From Flammula alnicola (taxonomy: Eukaryota > Basidiomycota > Agaricomycetes > Agaricales > Strophariaceae), in the NCBI GenBank assembly GCA_015499995.1, contig JADNRV010000066.1, positions 62,001 through 126,000 of the forward strand: DNA of 64,000 nt. The letters run 5' to 3'. Of this stretch, positions 11,031-21,740 are shown one piece after another (position 1 is the stretch's first letter; each line of letters begins with the position of its first letter). The translations under genes were made by a program, and so were the position numbers. The notes under the pieces were generated by a model. The model made no database searches. It was not told where the DNA came from and worked only from the letters and a program-made list of their open reading frames with translations.

Positions 11031-13030
11031 GAGGCGCAGATGATACCGGCTTCTCCGTCAGGACCTGAATTGTGCGTATCTCTTCTTCTTTGTTCCCTCC
11101 CGCGTAGTGCCTTGTGCATCATTCCTCTTCCACACATTCATTCATCCAATTGTCCCGGACACTGATACTGCGTCACCCACAGCGCACCCTCAGACAACTC
11201 ACCGTCCTCTACAATTTTGGCCAATTCCAATACAGATACAGGAATTGCACCAGCCCCGCCGACTCCCTATACCTCTTCGGCGCGCTCCGAGGTCTCCACC
11301 GACAACAAGCTCCATCGGCAGGTACTGAGGCAAGCGCGCGCTGCGCATCCTCATTGACCACTATGAGGCGGCGCTGGAGGAGCTCAACGCCCTTCGCAAG
11401 CCATCGATGCAGAACCTGGGATCGTTGTTGGTATCGGAGGTGGCTCGGCTACTGTTGCTGTACGCACTGGAGAGACAGACTGCATCCCGCGCCGAGTTAG
11501 CTTTGTTCTGATTCATGCACCTGGCTCCTCCGAACTGCACTGGAGTCCGCTCGTATATTTCAACTACCCCCAGGGCCGGTGCTCGAGTCGGACCTTCCTC
11601 CCTCTTCCTCCCTGGCCTATCTGAACACGGTACAGACGCCGTGTCACTGTCCTGGATGTTGCGATACGTCGCCGTCCCTACTATCCTCCTAAGTGTAAAG
11701 CCGCTGCTGGGCTTCCCGCGTCCACCGCTGCCGCTGGTGCTAACCCACTTTCATCGATCGAGAGTGCGCAACGCTATCCACGACGTCATCAAAGTGGATT
11801 ATTTAATGAGATGTATGCGAAGATATGTTGGAAGGTTGATATCCGGTGCGTTTTTTCATCTTTTCGGTTTTGGGTTTGGAGCTGATACATTGCATTGTGG
11901 TGGTTGAAGGAATCTCTTGGAGTGGCTGAAGCTCTCGCACGACTCAGAGGAGGGCGAGAAGTGCTAGTGAACTATCGACCTCATTCGCGAGGCTGGCATC
12001 GGGGTCGATGTGAGGATTAATTTGGAAAAGGTGCGTCTCTTCTCTCTGTCTCTTTGTTTTCTTCCTTCCCATCCTCCCTTCCTTCCCGTCCTCGAGTCTT
12101 TATTCGTCCTCCCTCTTTTTGTTTCGCCTTCCTTCCTTCCTTCGTCCGTCTCCTTTCAAGTTCTCCTCCCAAATCAACCGCATATACTTACACTTACACT
12201 TACACCTACTAGAGAACGTCATCGAGATCAACCGCCCCCCGCTCCCGATGATCGATCTACCAAACAGTCATTGAGAAGACGCACCCACAGGCGCCTGGTG
12301 TTGCTGTTTCGCTTGCGGATGCGGGGCAGGTTGGTGGTGGTCTTTGGTGGGGATGCGTGGCAGTGCGGAGGTGGGTGCTGGTGCGGGTGGTGTCTGTTGC
12401 ACCAACAACGAAGCCAGGGCAAAGGCAGCAGCAAAATGTGGAGCAGCAGGCAGCGGCAATTATTGTTGAGTAGGATGATGGGGATGGGATGATTCAGATT
12501 TGTACAAGTATTTGCAAGCTGAAGGTTCAAGTAAGCAGAGTCACTACGATCGAGCGACATTTAAAAGATAGCACAACTCAAGAACAACTTCATTGCCAGC
12601 GAGCGAGAGTCGCGTAACTTCCAACGCAAACAACGCATCACGCGTGTTTTTAGACTGCAGGCAGTTGGACAGTGGGATACATGCCTCGCTTCGTATATGG
12701 CTTCACCCATCCCATGCGCTCAGAGGTTGAGCCGACTCGATCCTCTTCCGAACATTTACTGAAACCAGCGACTAAGCTGTACACGCTCTTCACCAAGTCC
12801 ATGCATCTCTGCTATTTCGTTTACTGATGTAGTCTTTCTCATAGAAATACGGAAAGCCTCTGTGGGTATCTCCAGATAAACAATTGCCCTTCGGGCACAC
12901 TCCACCGAAGATAGATACTAGCCATCATCTTTTTTATTGTCTTCCAGGTGTGGACGACGGCGGCTGTGAAGTGGCTTATAACTACGCAGGTGTTCAATCA
13001 CGTCTTGATTACGAGTCCTATTTATAGGAA
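11030..13030 (+). pseudogene. Decayed multi-exon gene of the unknown repeated family, most complete copy
   Basis: Pieces of a protein appear in order but in changing frames: QARALRILIDHYEAALEEL (near 11330), LGSLLVSEVAR (11418), YFNYPQG (about 11557), AAGANPLSSIESAQR (about 11730), YRPHSRGWHRG (about 11970), ICTSICKLKVQVS (about 12493), KLYTLFTKSMHLCYF (12775) and VWTTAAVKWLITTQ (12951). Intervening stops and frame changes mean no single spliced frame could be joined. Parts are similar to 2000-2560 and 35200-35800. Introns clearly exist, so some breaks may be splice sites, but internal stops indicate decay. I do not recognise the family. A pyrimidine tract (12040-12150) and a cttaca tandem run (about 12187-12206) lie inside it. 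Confidence 0.45.
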
Positions 13031-13166
13031 TCGTTCTTTTTACCGAACCCAGCCCAGAAAAAAAACCGAGAGCATTCTTGATTTGCCAAATCCATGATCG
13101 AAATCCATGGAGTCCATAGAGTTGATGTAGTCACGAGATCTTGGGGTGAGAGGCACGTGATTACGA

Positions 13167-13181
13167 ACGCGTCAAACGCGT
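13167..13181. promoter_or_regulatory. Paired MluI-box (ACGCGT) motif
   Basis: Two ACGCGT words at 13167-13172 and 13176-13181. ACGCGT is the binding word of the fungal G1/S factor MBF. No intact gene sits next to it, so a functional role is speculative. Confidence 0.25.
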
Positions 13182-13189
13182 CTACTTAG

Positions 13190-14431
13190 TACTTAAGTCC
13201 TAGCGAAATAGGGCCCTCTAGTCACATTCAGCACCCGCTTTTTGTACAATAAAATGAATATTTCATTAACAGTATATATATATACATGTTTTGTATGAAG
13301 AAATGTGGCGAAATGCTAGGATCGCGCCTGGAATAGATGGCGCGATTCAAATAGCGCAGGCGGCTCCACCTTCCAGCGACCTTCCCTCCCTCGATGCCGG
13401 GACTGGGTCATCCCCTCACTTGTTGCCCTTCTCCACCGGGATGGGCTGCAGTGGCGCCGTCGTTGCGGCGTCTCGGAACTTGATGGTCGTCGTTGTGATG
13501 TCTTTCTGCGCTGGGGTGTCCGTTGTTGGGGTTGTCGTAGGAACAGGTGTGCTATAGCTCCTTCACCGTAGCTCAACTTCCCTGAGTACGAGGGGCGGCG
13601 AGGTCGTCGATGCACAAGGATGTGGGTCAAGGTGCGGGTCGACCACCGAACACCCTTCGACGGTCTGCACCCTAACACTCCGCCTAGGCTGCGAGACCTC
13701 CTTCCGACTCATGGCAGTCCGCCTCAAGCCAGTTCGTCATCTCCTCGCATTATTGCTCACGTAAAACATGGGTGCCGAGCTGGGAGACGTCGGGGTCTGG
13801 GAATTATTGGACATGGCGGTGGAGCGGCAGGAGAGTCGGCGCGAATTGATGTAAGCATGCTATCTCTTGCATGCGGCTGCAGTATGGAGGAGGGGGCATA
13901 GGTAGGTGGTCGACCACCCGGTGGCGGTGTTGGTCAGTGGCTGACAGGCAGGGACAGCGATGGCGGCTGCGTCGACCAATCTGCGTGGTGGGGATGTTCA
14001 GTCTCCCTGCACGCGGTGTGAGCACGGAGGCGGGAAGGGTCGGTGGGTCGGCAAGCAGGTGGTGGTGGTGGTGGTTGGAGGATTGCAGGCGGTGCTCGTC
14101 TTCGATGCATTCTTTCTGTAGGCGGGGGTGAATGGGTGGAAGGAGAAAAGTGGAAGGCGGCGAATCGAGTCATACAACTCAATTCGCCACGCACCTGGTG
14201 GGTTGGCCTCACCGCCTGCCTTTATAGTCCCTAGTCGGCCGTGAGCTACCGTGAGTTCGGAGGTTTCGCAGGGACAGGGCGAGGCAAGGACGAGGAGCAG
14301 CAGAGGACGAGGAGTAGCAGAAGACGCGGGGCGCGTTGTTTTGAAGTTGTTTGGCGGCAGTGGCGATGACAAAGACGCCGCATGTGACTCCAGCAAGTCC
14401 ATGAACTTCACGAGAAAAAATGATAAATATG
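13190..14431. other. GC-rich stretch without a supported gene
   Basis: Several overlapping open frames on both strands reflect GC-rich, low-complexity sequence (GGTGG runs near 14050-14090). No domain or splice-consistent gene was found. The right edge is the target site of the transposon at 14441-20237. Confidence 0.4.
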
Positions 14432-14440
14432 GAGTTGGCT
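14432..14440. repeat. Target-site duplication, left copy
   Basis: GAGTTGGCT immediately precedes the left inverted repeat and is repeated exactly at 20238-20246 right after the other end. A perfect 9-bp duplication is the usual Mutator-like target-site size. Confidence 0.95.
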
Positions 14441-14582
14441 CAGACTCCTCCCCAGCACCGGGATGCTTATCTAATCTTACGTTTGACTTCCTTTTTAGAA
14501 AGTCGTCAAACTATTAACGCATCCCAGCGACTGGCAAAACTTGTAAATTTGGCCGTGTTTGGCGCCACCATCCGCTTCGGCA
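14441..14582 (+). repeat. Left terminal inverted repeat (142 bp)
   Basis: Begins CAGACTCCTCCCCAGCACCG and is the reverse complement of 20096-20237 except for one C/T difference at 14576. The helicase start codon lies 84 bases inside its inner edge, so the repeat probably also carries promoter sequence. Confidence 0.95.
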
Positions 14583-14666
14583 TTTGGACTCAGGTGATAT
14601 GTCGTCGCGTCACGTATGTGGTAATACCCCTATTGCCATTACCATATTTTGCCCTTGCTTGCCGCT

Positions 14667-17269
14667 ATGTCTTCGCTCAAATTCAAGGTTCCAAGTCTCA
14701 CTGAACTTCGTGTCAAAGTAAAGGAGGTGTTTGGCTTCCAACCCTGCCTATCTCAAGCCAAGGACGCAATTGCTCAGCTCGAAAGAAAGGATGTGATTAC
14801 AATTGCACCGACAGGTTTTGGCAAGACGCTAACCTTCTGGATGCCGCTCCTATTCAATGACAATGGCATTATCATTGTTGTCACGGCTCTGAACATCCTG
14901 GGAGACCAAAACATCCGAGAACTCGAGCACCTAGGGATCAAGGCCATAAACATAACAGGCGACACTGCAACAGCAGCACATTTCAAGGTATGACACATCT
15001 GCCAACATTTTCAGACTTGGCTCATAAGCATCTAGGAGATGGAGCGAGGCCACTACCGTGTCATTGTGGTCAGCCCAGAAAAGATACTCTCCGACAGACG
15101 ATTTAGTGGCTTATGGGCGAGCAAAATGTTCACCTCACGGCTTTTCAATGTATCATTTGACGAGGGACACTGCATCAGCCAGTGGGGGAAGGAGTTCCGC
15201 CCAGAATACGCTGAACTGGGTCGCCTTCGATGGCTACTTCCATCACATGTTCACTTCCATGTCGTCTCCGCAACCATGCCAGAACTCGTGTTGAAGGATG
15301 TCAAGGAGAAATTAAATATGCGCTCTGACCAGACAACAACCATCCGATGCTCAAACGACCGACCCAACATTCATATCATGGTTGAGAAGATGCAGTACTC
15401 TCCCAACTCCATTGATGACGTGGAGAGGATCCTCCGCCTCCGAGTCTTGAATGCGGACAAGCCATGCAAGGTGATGGTCTTTGCAAATGCACGAAATGAG
15501 ACAGAGGTGAAAGCCGAAAATATGCGGAATTACCTCCCACCTGAGCTCCGAGATAAAATCATTTGGTTTCACTCTGGAATGAGTCCAGAGTTTCGAGAGG
15601 AAGCCATCGAAAAGCTGAAGAACGGCGAAATATGGGGGTTCTGGTGCACTGATGCAGCTGGAATGGTGCGTGTTGGAGTGCCTAAAGTATTTCAGAATCT
15701 CACCTCATGATAGGGACTTGACTTACCGGATATTGAGCTGGTTATCCAGTTCCGATATGTCAATTCTCTCTGCACACTGATGCAGCGTATGGGTCGGGGT
15801 GCCCGTCGAGACGGTACCGAGGCTACGGGTATCTATCTCGTCGAGCCACAGTACTTTGATGATGCCAAAAAGAAGATCGTGGGCCCTGGCAAGCGCAAGC
15901 GCCGAGGGAAGCGAGGTCGAGAACCCCAGAAAATCGCCCGTACATCATTTGCTAGCGGTATACGCGAGCAAAACAGCACTCCAGATATTACCGCAGTCGA
16001 CGATGGGAGTGACGCAGAATCGGACGACGAAAGTGACAGCGATGAAGATGATGGAGACGCCGTGGACGGTGATTTGACTGGTGGTGGAGGGTCATCTGCT
16101 GACATCGAGATGGTGAGTTCAGTCAATGCGCCACCAGAGATAGAGACATTAAGAAACGAACCTTGTATCCAGCCCGCTGCTCAAGACCGTAACCCACATG
16201 AATTCCTTCCACTGTGTATAGGCCTGTCCGAGGTCGAATACGAGTCGATCGCGATGGATGCTTTCATCAACGCTCGCATACGGGGTCACTGTCGACGGCT
16301 GGTAACTGATCAGTACTTTGGGAATACCTTAATCAGTGGGAAAACTTCCATTTGATATCATGCAGAACACTTACTATTTGTCCATAGACCAGGCAGCTGT
16401 CGAGTTTTGCTGCCATCGATGTGTACGAAGGACGTCAAGGTTGTGTTGTGACGCTTGTAACCCGGCGTCTTTTGTGACACTTCCCTTGAGCTACAAGCCG
16501 CATAAGCCCCCACGCCGTAAACGAAAGCACAAGTTCAAAGGCTACACCATGGACTCCCATGACAGTGACCTTCTGAGCGCGCTGGAAGTCTGGCGGCAAC
16601 AACAGTTCGAGAAGGAAGGCTTTGGAGGAGACGATATATTTGGTGTACAGCTTCTCGTGGTCGACAATGTGCTTGAACGCATCGTAGAGCTTGCGCACCA
16701 CTTCAAGCTTCCTGATGTCGATGCCTTGGCTGCCCAAACGAGCTGGTACAATGCACGACGATATGCTGCGGATATCCTAGCTGTTGTCAGAAGATTTTTT
16801 CCTGAGACTCGTCCAGCACCTCAGCCGACTGCTGCACAGACAAGCGTGCCTCCACCTCCACCGGGTACGTTCGTTTTCATCAACGATGGTCCTCTAGGAG
16901 CACCAAAGCAGTCGCGACAGTGTAAAGCGTGTGGCGCAAGCGACCACATAGGTACATTAATCAACCAGTGATCTCGTACTTGAGGGCTGATTTCTTAACG
17001 AATGCTAGCTTCAAATCGAATCTGTCCGCAGTGGAAGGAGAAGGGAAAATCCCAAGACGAAAATGCACCACCAGCTGGCACCATCGGAACGGGAACGCGC
17101 AAATGTGGAGTGTGCCAGGCTGTTGGACATATCGGTATGCCACATTTATTCAATACCCTCATCCTTCATACAGGCTGATTGCATTTCATTAGCATCAAGT
17201 AAGATATGTCCGCTGTGGGCACCGAAGGAGAGTCGCAAGGGAGGTGCTCTCGGGACTCGAAACAAGTAA
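14667..17269 (+). CDS. RecQ-like ATP-dependent DNA helicase with two C-terminal zinc knuckles (transposon-borne)
   Basis: Six exons (14667-14987, 15036-15665, 15714-16335, 16388-16951, 17009-17134, 17193-17269) join in frame to 779 residues, with introns of 48-58 bp that all have GT-AG ends. Superfamily 2 motifs are in order: a QAKDAI region near residue 30, Walker A APTGFGKT at 47-54, Walker B DEGH at 149-152, a SAT motif, and QFRYVNSLCTLMQRMGRGAR as motif VI. An acidic stretch follows (DAESDDESDSDEDDGD), then a cysteine-rich segment FCCHRCVRRTSRLCCDAC and two C-x2-C-x4-H-x6-C knuckles (CKACGASDHI and CGVCQAVGHI) at the end. RecQ enzymes unwind DNA 3' to 5' using ATP. Here it likely assists transposition or repair of the element. 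The second frame of exon 3 is fixed by the in-frame NTLINQAAVEF join. Confidence 0.9.
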
Positions 17270-17287
17270 TTGTATATTAGGTGAGTA

Positions 17288-19985
17288 CTACTCAGCAGCA
17301 AGGTCATCGGCCTCAACTTCCACCTGCTCATCATTCTCCCCTACAGTGTCCGCTAGTTCTGTTGTCTGTACCAATTGAAGCCCACCAAATATCTTGTCGT
17401 CCACGCAGCAGTCTGCGTTCCGTCCTGCCATGAAAACATGAGGTGCCTTTTCCTTCATGTGATTTCCGAGCTTCTTGAGAGTCTTCCTCATATCTGGCGC
17501 CCCGTGTCGGATGGTGCGATGCTCGAGGTGGAAGCCATTCTCCACCGTCACATGGCATTCTCGGAATAGCTCAATCAGAATTGACTCTTCCACTATGTGG
17601 TCAATGGTACGGTTGGATCCAGATCCGCCATAAATGACCTTTGTATCGTGTGAGTCACGTTCTAATTCTCCATTAATGCCTGATCTGACCTTTGTGTAAA
17701 GATTATTCCGTTCGACTACCCAATCCACAGCACGAAAAGCGTCAGGACGTCCTGTCGGGTTGCATAACCAGTTCATACGAATTATGCGGCTATTTAGATA
17801 TGAGTTAAACGTGAGTTGGTGACTCTAATTCGAGAGACTTACACTAACTCTGGTGGATACACCTTCCAGAGATTGAACATGAATTGCAGTGTGTGCCAAG
17901 CGTACTTGTGCTTCCCCGTCGCTTTGAAGATGTATATCCATTGGAGGAATGTCTCCTCCACGCGGCCAATGTCCCCTGCATTCATGGCATGACTGAGCTC
18001 GACGTAAAGTAGCTCGTCTCGGTTTCGGAGTATTTGGTTTTCGAATATCTTGTCGCGTTGATGGTCTGGCTTCTTCCTGGCTTCTCGAAGGTTGGGTATA
18101 TTTCCAACATATTTGAGGACAATATCTTCTGACATCTCGACAATTAGGTCCCAGGATGGCTGGGAATTTGCAAAAGCATCTAAAGACGACCACTTCTTGT
18201 TGTGACCCTCGGCCTCAAGGCCCCAGCAATTTAGCATCGACGCGGCTATATCGTGGTGGATGAGATCATGCATCCGTCGAAATCCAGGTTTGGTCCCAAT
18301 TTTCCCCGTCTCTTGTGGACGGAGAACACCTGCATGCTGATATAGGCTATTAGGATCCTGTCGGCCAGTTTGGGGCTGAATCCATGTCCGCCAGAGCGCA
18401 TCTGCGCAAGCCATCTTGAAGTGGAACAGGCCTGGGATGAAGACGACATATTGAAACCGCCGCTTGGGCGTACGCTCAATCCTTCGTGAACGACGCACAG
18501 CTTCAAGTCGTTCTTTTGTGAGTAGATCCCCATTGATCAACAGCACATATTCTGACATATCAACATCACCGTCCTCAGGGCTGAACTTGCTGTCGTCAGG
18601 TTCTCCAATGCCTCCTTGACGAAGAAGAGCTTCCATGACTTCCATGTTTCCATCCAGTGTTGACTCCTTGATCTTCATAGCTCGACAAGGGATCTGCGTA
18701 GTTTTGTGGACTGGGATCTCGACAAGTGGCACCGGCTTCCTGTTGTCATCACGAAAGTGTGCAAAGCGGTCGTGGTGAGTCACCAGAATATTTCGCACAT
18801 GCCATGCGTATGTTTGCAGAAAGGGACTCAACCGCTCGTTTGGTAGGCGCCGGTGAGAGACACTTTTCTCGTGAAGCTCTCTTAGAAGATCATTGACGTT
18901 GAACGTGATAGGTATAGAGAGATCGGATGGGTTTTCGGGGTTTCTCTCCCACAGGAAGTTTGAGCAACGCAAGGCGTCACGGTCAACAATATTGAACAAG
19001 GGTATTGCCGTCGCTGAGGTTGCGCTAACGAAGGAATTGTGGTGTTCGACAGTTGGTTGGGCCGTCTTGAAGGCTATGTCGAAATTGTCGTAGGCAAATG
19101 CAGTTTGCAGGGAACGAACCGCACTTTTGAGTCTGATGCTAGCCTCCTTTGATAGCGATTTAACCGCCTGGTGGATTGCTGTGAGGCTGATGGACAAGCC
19201 GCTGTGTGCTAAGGTCTCCACGACCTTCTCGGGTACGCAGGTTGAATGGAAGAAGAGACCCAGAACTCCTTGAAGGTAATTACACCTTTCGTTTGTGCTT
19301 TGCAGGATTATGCTGAGACAGACGACTCCTTTCTGATTGTATCGTTCAGTTCGGATTTTAGAGATGAGGATAATCATTGCAAACTCACAATGCGGAGCAG
19401 GGCAGCATTTCGGGCCGCCGCTCTCTCTCGACGTTTCCTTGCCTTCCTCTCCTTCTTTGATGCCTCCTTTGTTTGCGCCCTTACTTCGCTCTCCACCTCC
19501 AGCATGCTGACATCGGAATCAGATGAAGTGGCATCAACTTCCATTGTGCCGTTGTCGATCTCTTCCAAGTCCCTCTCCCGAGTTGTCTCCAGTGTGCTTG
19601 GGTCATTTACGGCTGATGGTGCTACTCGTCGACGCTTAGTCTTTGCGTTGAGTAGCTTTCCAATTAACCTCCATGTCCACGGTGCTTTGGCGGTCATTTT
19701 GTCCGCTGCTTTTTGCATGAAAGATCCGTCGAGGTATGTTGAGGTTGCTTTTGATGCATTGAAGTGTAGCCCATGCTGATGGCTGGACAGCTCGACAATC
19801 TCTTCTGCAAGTTTGTCCTGTACCAGGATAAATGCCCAGTCAAATAAGGTGTCGCTCTCGGCCTTCGAGAATGATACATTTCCTGTTGCCGATGGATTCA
19901 AAACATGGTCGAGGAATGCGGGGATTGGCACATTTTTGGTGTGCAGAAGACTAAGGACAGAGTTTATGGTATGCTCTTGAGACAT
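17288..19985 (-). CDS. DUF6589-type protein, candidate transposase of the element
   Basis: Three exons (19985-19389, 19332-17843, 17789-17288) give 862 residues. Introns of 56 and 53 bp have GT-AG ends and the frame holds across both. The protein looks like the fungal family DUF6589, based on remembered patterns such as PGLFHFKMACADALWR and YPPELVRIIRMNWLCNPTG. Possible catalytic acidic residues are spaced as in an RNase H fold: YDNFD at about 280-284, INGDLLT with Asp near 468, His near 503 with Asp near 510, and an acidic helix GDIGRVEETF near 653-659. That the fold is a DDE transposase is inference. A basic, low-complexity segment at 170-199 (KERKARKRRERAAAR) could bind DNA. It is convergent with the helicase, and the two are the only genes between the inverted repeats. 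Confidence 0.85.
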
Positions 19986-20095
19986 ATTGTAACTATCTTT
20001 ACAAGTATTCTACATTTACCAATCCATGGACGGCCCAGTGCCCTCCTCCACGCATATTCTGCGTGGCCCACACGAGGCAAGACGTGCGACGCGTG

Positions 20096-20237
20096 TGCCG
20101 AGGCGGATGGTGGCGCCAAACACGGCCAAATTTACAAGTTTTGCCAGTCGCTGGGATGCGTTAATAGTTTGACGACTTTCTAAAAAGGAAGTCAAACGTA
20201 AGATTAGATAAGCATCCCGGTGCTGGGGAGGAGTCTG
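20096..20237 (-). repeat. Right terminal inverted repeat (142 bp)
   Basis: Reverse complement of 14441-14582 with one mismatch. The DUF6589 start codon is 110 bases inside its inner edge. Confidence 0.95.
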
Positions 20238-20246
20238 GAGTTGGCT
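20238..20246. repeat. Target-site duplication, right copy
   Basis: GAGTTGGCT directly follows the end ...GGAGTCTG of the right inverted repeat and equals 14432-14440. Confidence 0.95.
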
Positions 20247-20980
20247 ATACACGAATGTTCTGAAAAAACCGTAACGGTGAAACACCGCGCGAATATGTTT
20301 CCTAATTAGAGTGATTGCATCACTTATATAAAGAGTGATGGCATCATTTATATTATATAATCATTCAGCGTGCGTGTTTTCTTTTTGGGTCTGGGCGCGG
20401 CTCGGATAATTCGGACATCGGTTGCTTTAATGCCCGACTGCCGTGGGGCATTACTTATCGTCCGGTCTGAATTCTCAGTGCCATCGCGGAAAGTAAATTC
20501 ACACGATCCTTTCTTGCATCTCTACCGTCACCATTTCCCCATGATTTAGGACCAGCCTGCAGCGAGGGTCCACCAGCACAGTGATTGAGCAGTGTCTGCA
20601 AGCACAAACAGTGAGCACGGGTGAACACGAGCACAGATGACAGACGACTGCAAGCTCGGACACCGAGCATGGACAACTGCGAGTACCACTGTCAACTTAC
20701 CACTAGCAGCTCCACTTGCACTTGACTGTCCCAGCCAAAAACGCTGCCGTAGGCCTGTAGGGAGGTGAGTCACCACCGCACCACATCCCATGCACGATGA
20801 CACCAACTCCCCCGAGGCTTCTGCCTCGCTGTTCCTCTCGTCGACCACGCGAATGCCTGCCACTGCCCGGACCCAGATAACACCACTACTTTCCCCGACA
20901 CCAACACAGGACCACTGGATACAATGAAGGCGCGCCAGAGAGGGAGCCACCACTGTTTCGATTGACAAAGTGAGGACGCA
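20247..20980. other. Non-coding stretch after the transposon
   Basis: AT-rich sequence with short gagtgatggcatc-like repeats (20300-20350) and then GC-rich sequence. No supported gene. Some of the GC-rich part may be the decayed upstream portion of the NLR relic at 20990. Confidence 0.4.
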
Positions 20981-20989
20981 GTGCTGCCA

Positions 20990-21740
20990 TGGCAGCACAC
21001 GATTGCGAACATCATCGAATCTTATGCTGGGCTCGTGGAGGTACATCCATGCAGGACTGAGCGCCAGTGAGCAACACAGCTACAGAATCATCTGAATAAC
21101 CCTTTCCTCCCGCAGAGAAAGATCAGCTACCTCCATTGCACCGTCAAGGACTTCCTGGTGAACGACATCGTCTGGCAAGGTGTGCTTGCCCACGCACCCG
21201 AGCTTGACCCACATTTGTGCCATCTCCGTGCCTCCGTACTGCGGTTCAAGCTCTGCCTCGAACAGCCGAGGAGACAAGGGGCCGTGAACGACTGGTGGCC
21301 ACAGATCGTGCTCACCATGACACATGCGCGGTACACCCAAGTCGGGGGCGTGCACGCGAGAGGAGACTTTTGAACTCCTCAATGCGCTCGATGACACCCT
21401 GAACTGGTTTCAGCCCCTGCACGGCTTCGTCGCGAGACAGATGGGCCAGGAGCTCTTTCAGGACGTACAAGGAGCGTGGGTCGACGGCGTATCTGGACCC
21501 TTTTCTCTCGCTGGTGACGAAGTTCAGCGTGGCGGGTACGTGGACACGTACCTCGACACTTTGGAGTACGAGTACGAAGAAGAAAAGCCGTTGCTTTTAT
21601 ATGCTATCGAGTACCTCGTGCACCGGCAGAGCTCGGTGTACCTGCTCTCAACTCCGCAACTCGTGAGCGTGCTGTTCAAGAATGGAGTGTGCTGCATGCA
21701 CCACCAATGTTCTTCCATTGGTATACTTGTCTTTTAGTTA
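20990..21740 (+). pseudogene. Relic of a NACHT/STAND NLR-type protein (region after the NTPase domain)
   Basis: A piece reading IIESYAGLVEVHP (about 21007-21045), then, after a splice-like CCCGCAG, KISYLHCTVKDFL and LDPHLCHLRASVLRFKLCL (21117-21260), matches the segment that follows the NACHT domain in many ascomycete NLRs (pattern GLLEV, ISYLHRTVKDFL, FDPHL, LK). The frame changes near 21320-21360, where EETFELLNALDDTLNWFQPL begins in another frame and runs to about 21738. Upstream NTPase motifs are not visible. A truncated, frameshifted remnant is the simplest reading; unseen introns could explain part of the frame change. Confidence 0.5.

Larger units (their letters stand above)
14441..20237. 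mobile_element. Intact 5.8-kb TIR transposon with RecQ-like helicase and DUF6589 genes
   Basis: The element spans 5797 bp and is bounded by 142-bp terminal inverted repeats (14441-14582 and 20096-20237) that match at 141 positions, flanked by the perfect 9-bp duplication GAGTTGGCT. Two genes fill it, arranged convergently with stops 18 bases apart: a helicase reading right (14667-17269) and a DUF6589 protein reading left (17288-19985). Both are uninterrupted after splicing of small GT-AG introns. Near-identical ends, intact target duplication and intact genes point to a young insertion. Element geometry is like Mutator-like transposons, but no classical MULE transposase is present. By elimination the DUF6589 protein is the candidate transposase. 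Confidence 0.93.

Noticed and set aside
13998..14411. 137-codon minus-strand frame
   Set aside because: Low-complexity Pro/Thr-rich translation of a GGTGG-rich stretch; no domain and no partner exons.
14441..20237. Helitron because a helicase is present
   Set aside because: Helitrons have no TIRs and make no target duplication; this element has both, and no Rep domain was seen.
14441..20237. Starship or Crypton element
   Set aside because: No tyrosine recombinase was seen, and long TIRs with a 9-bp duplication do not fit.
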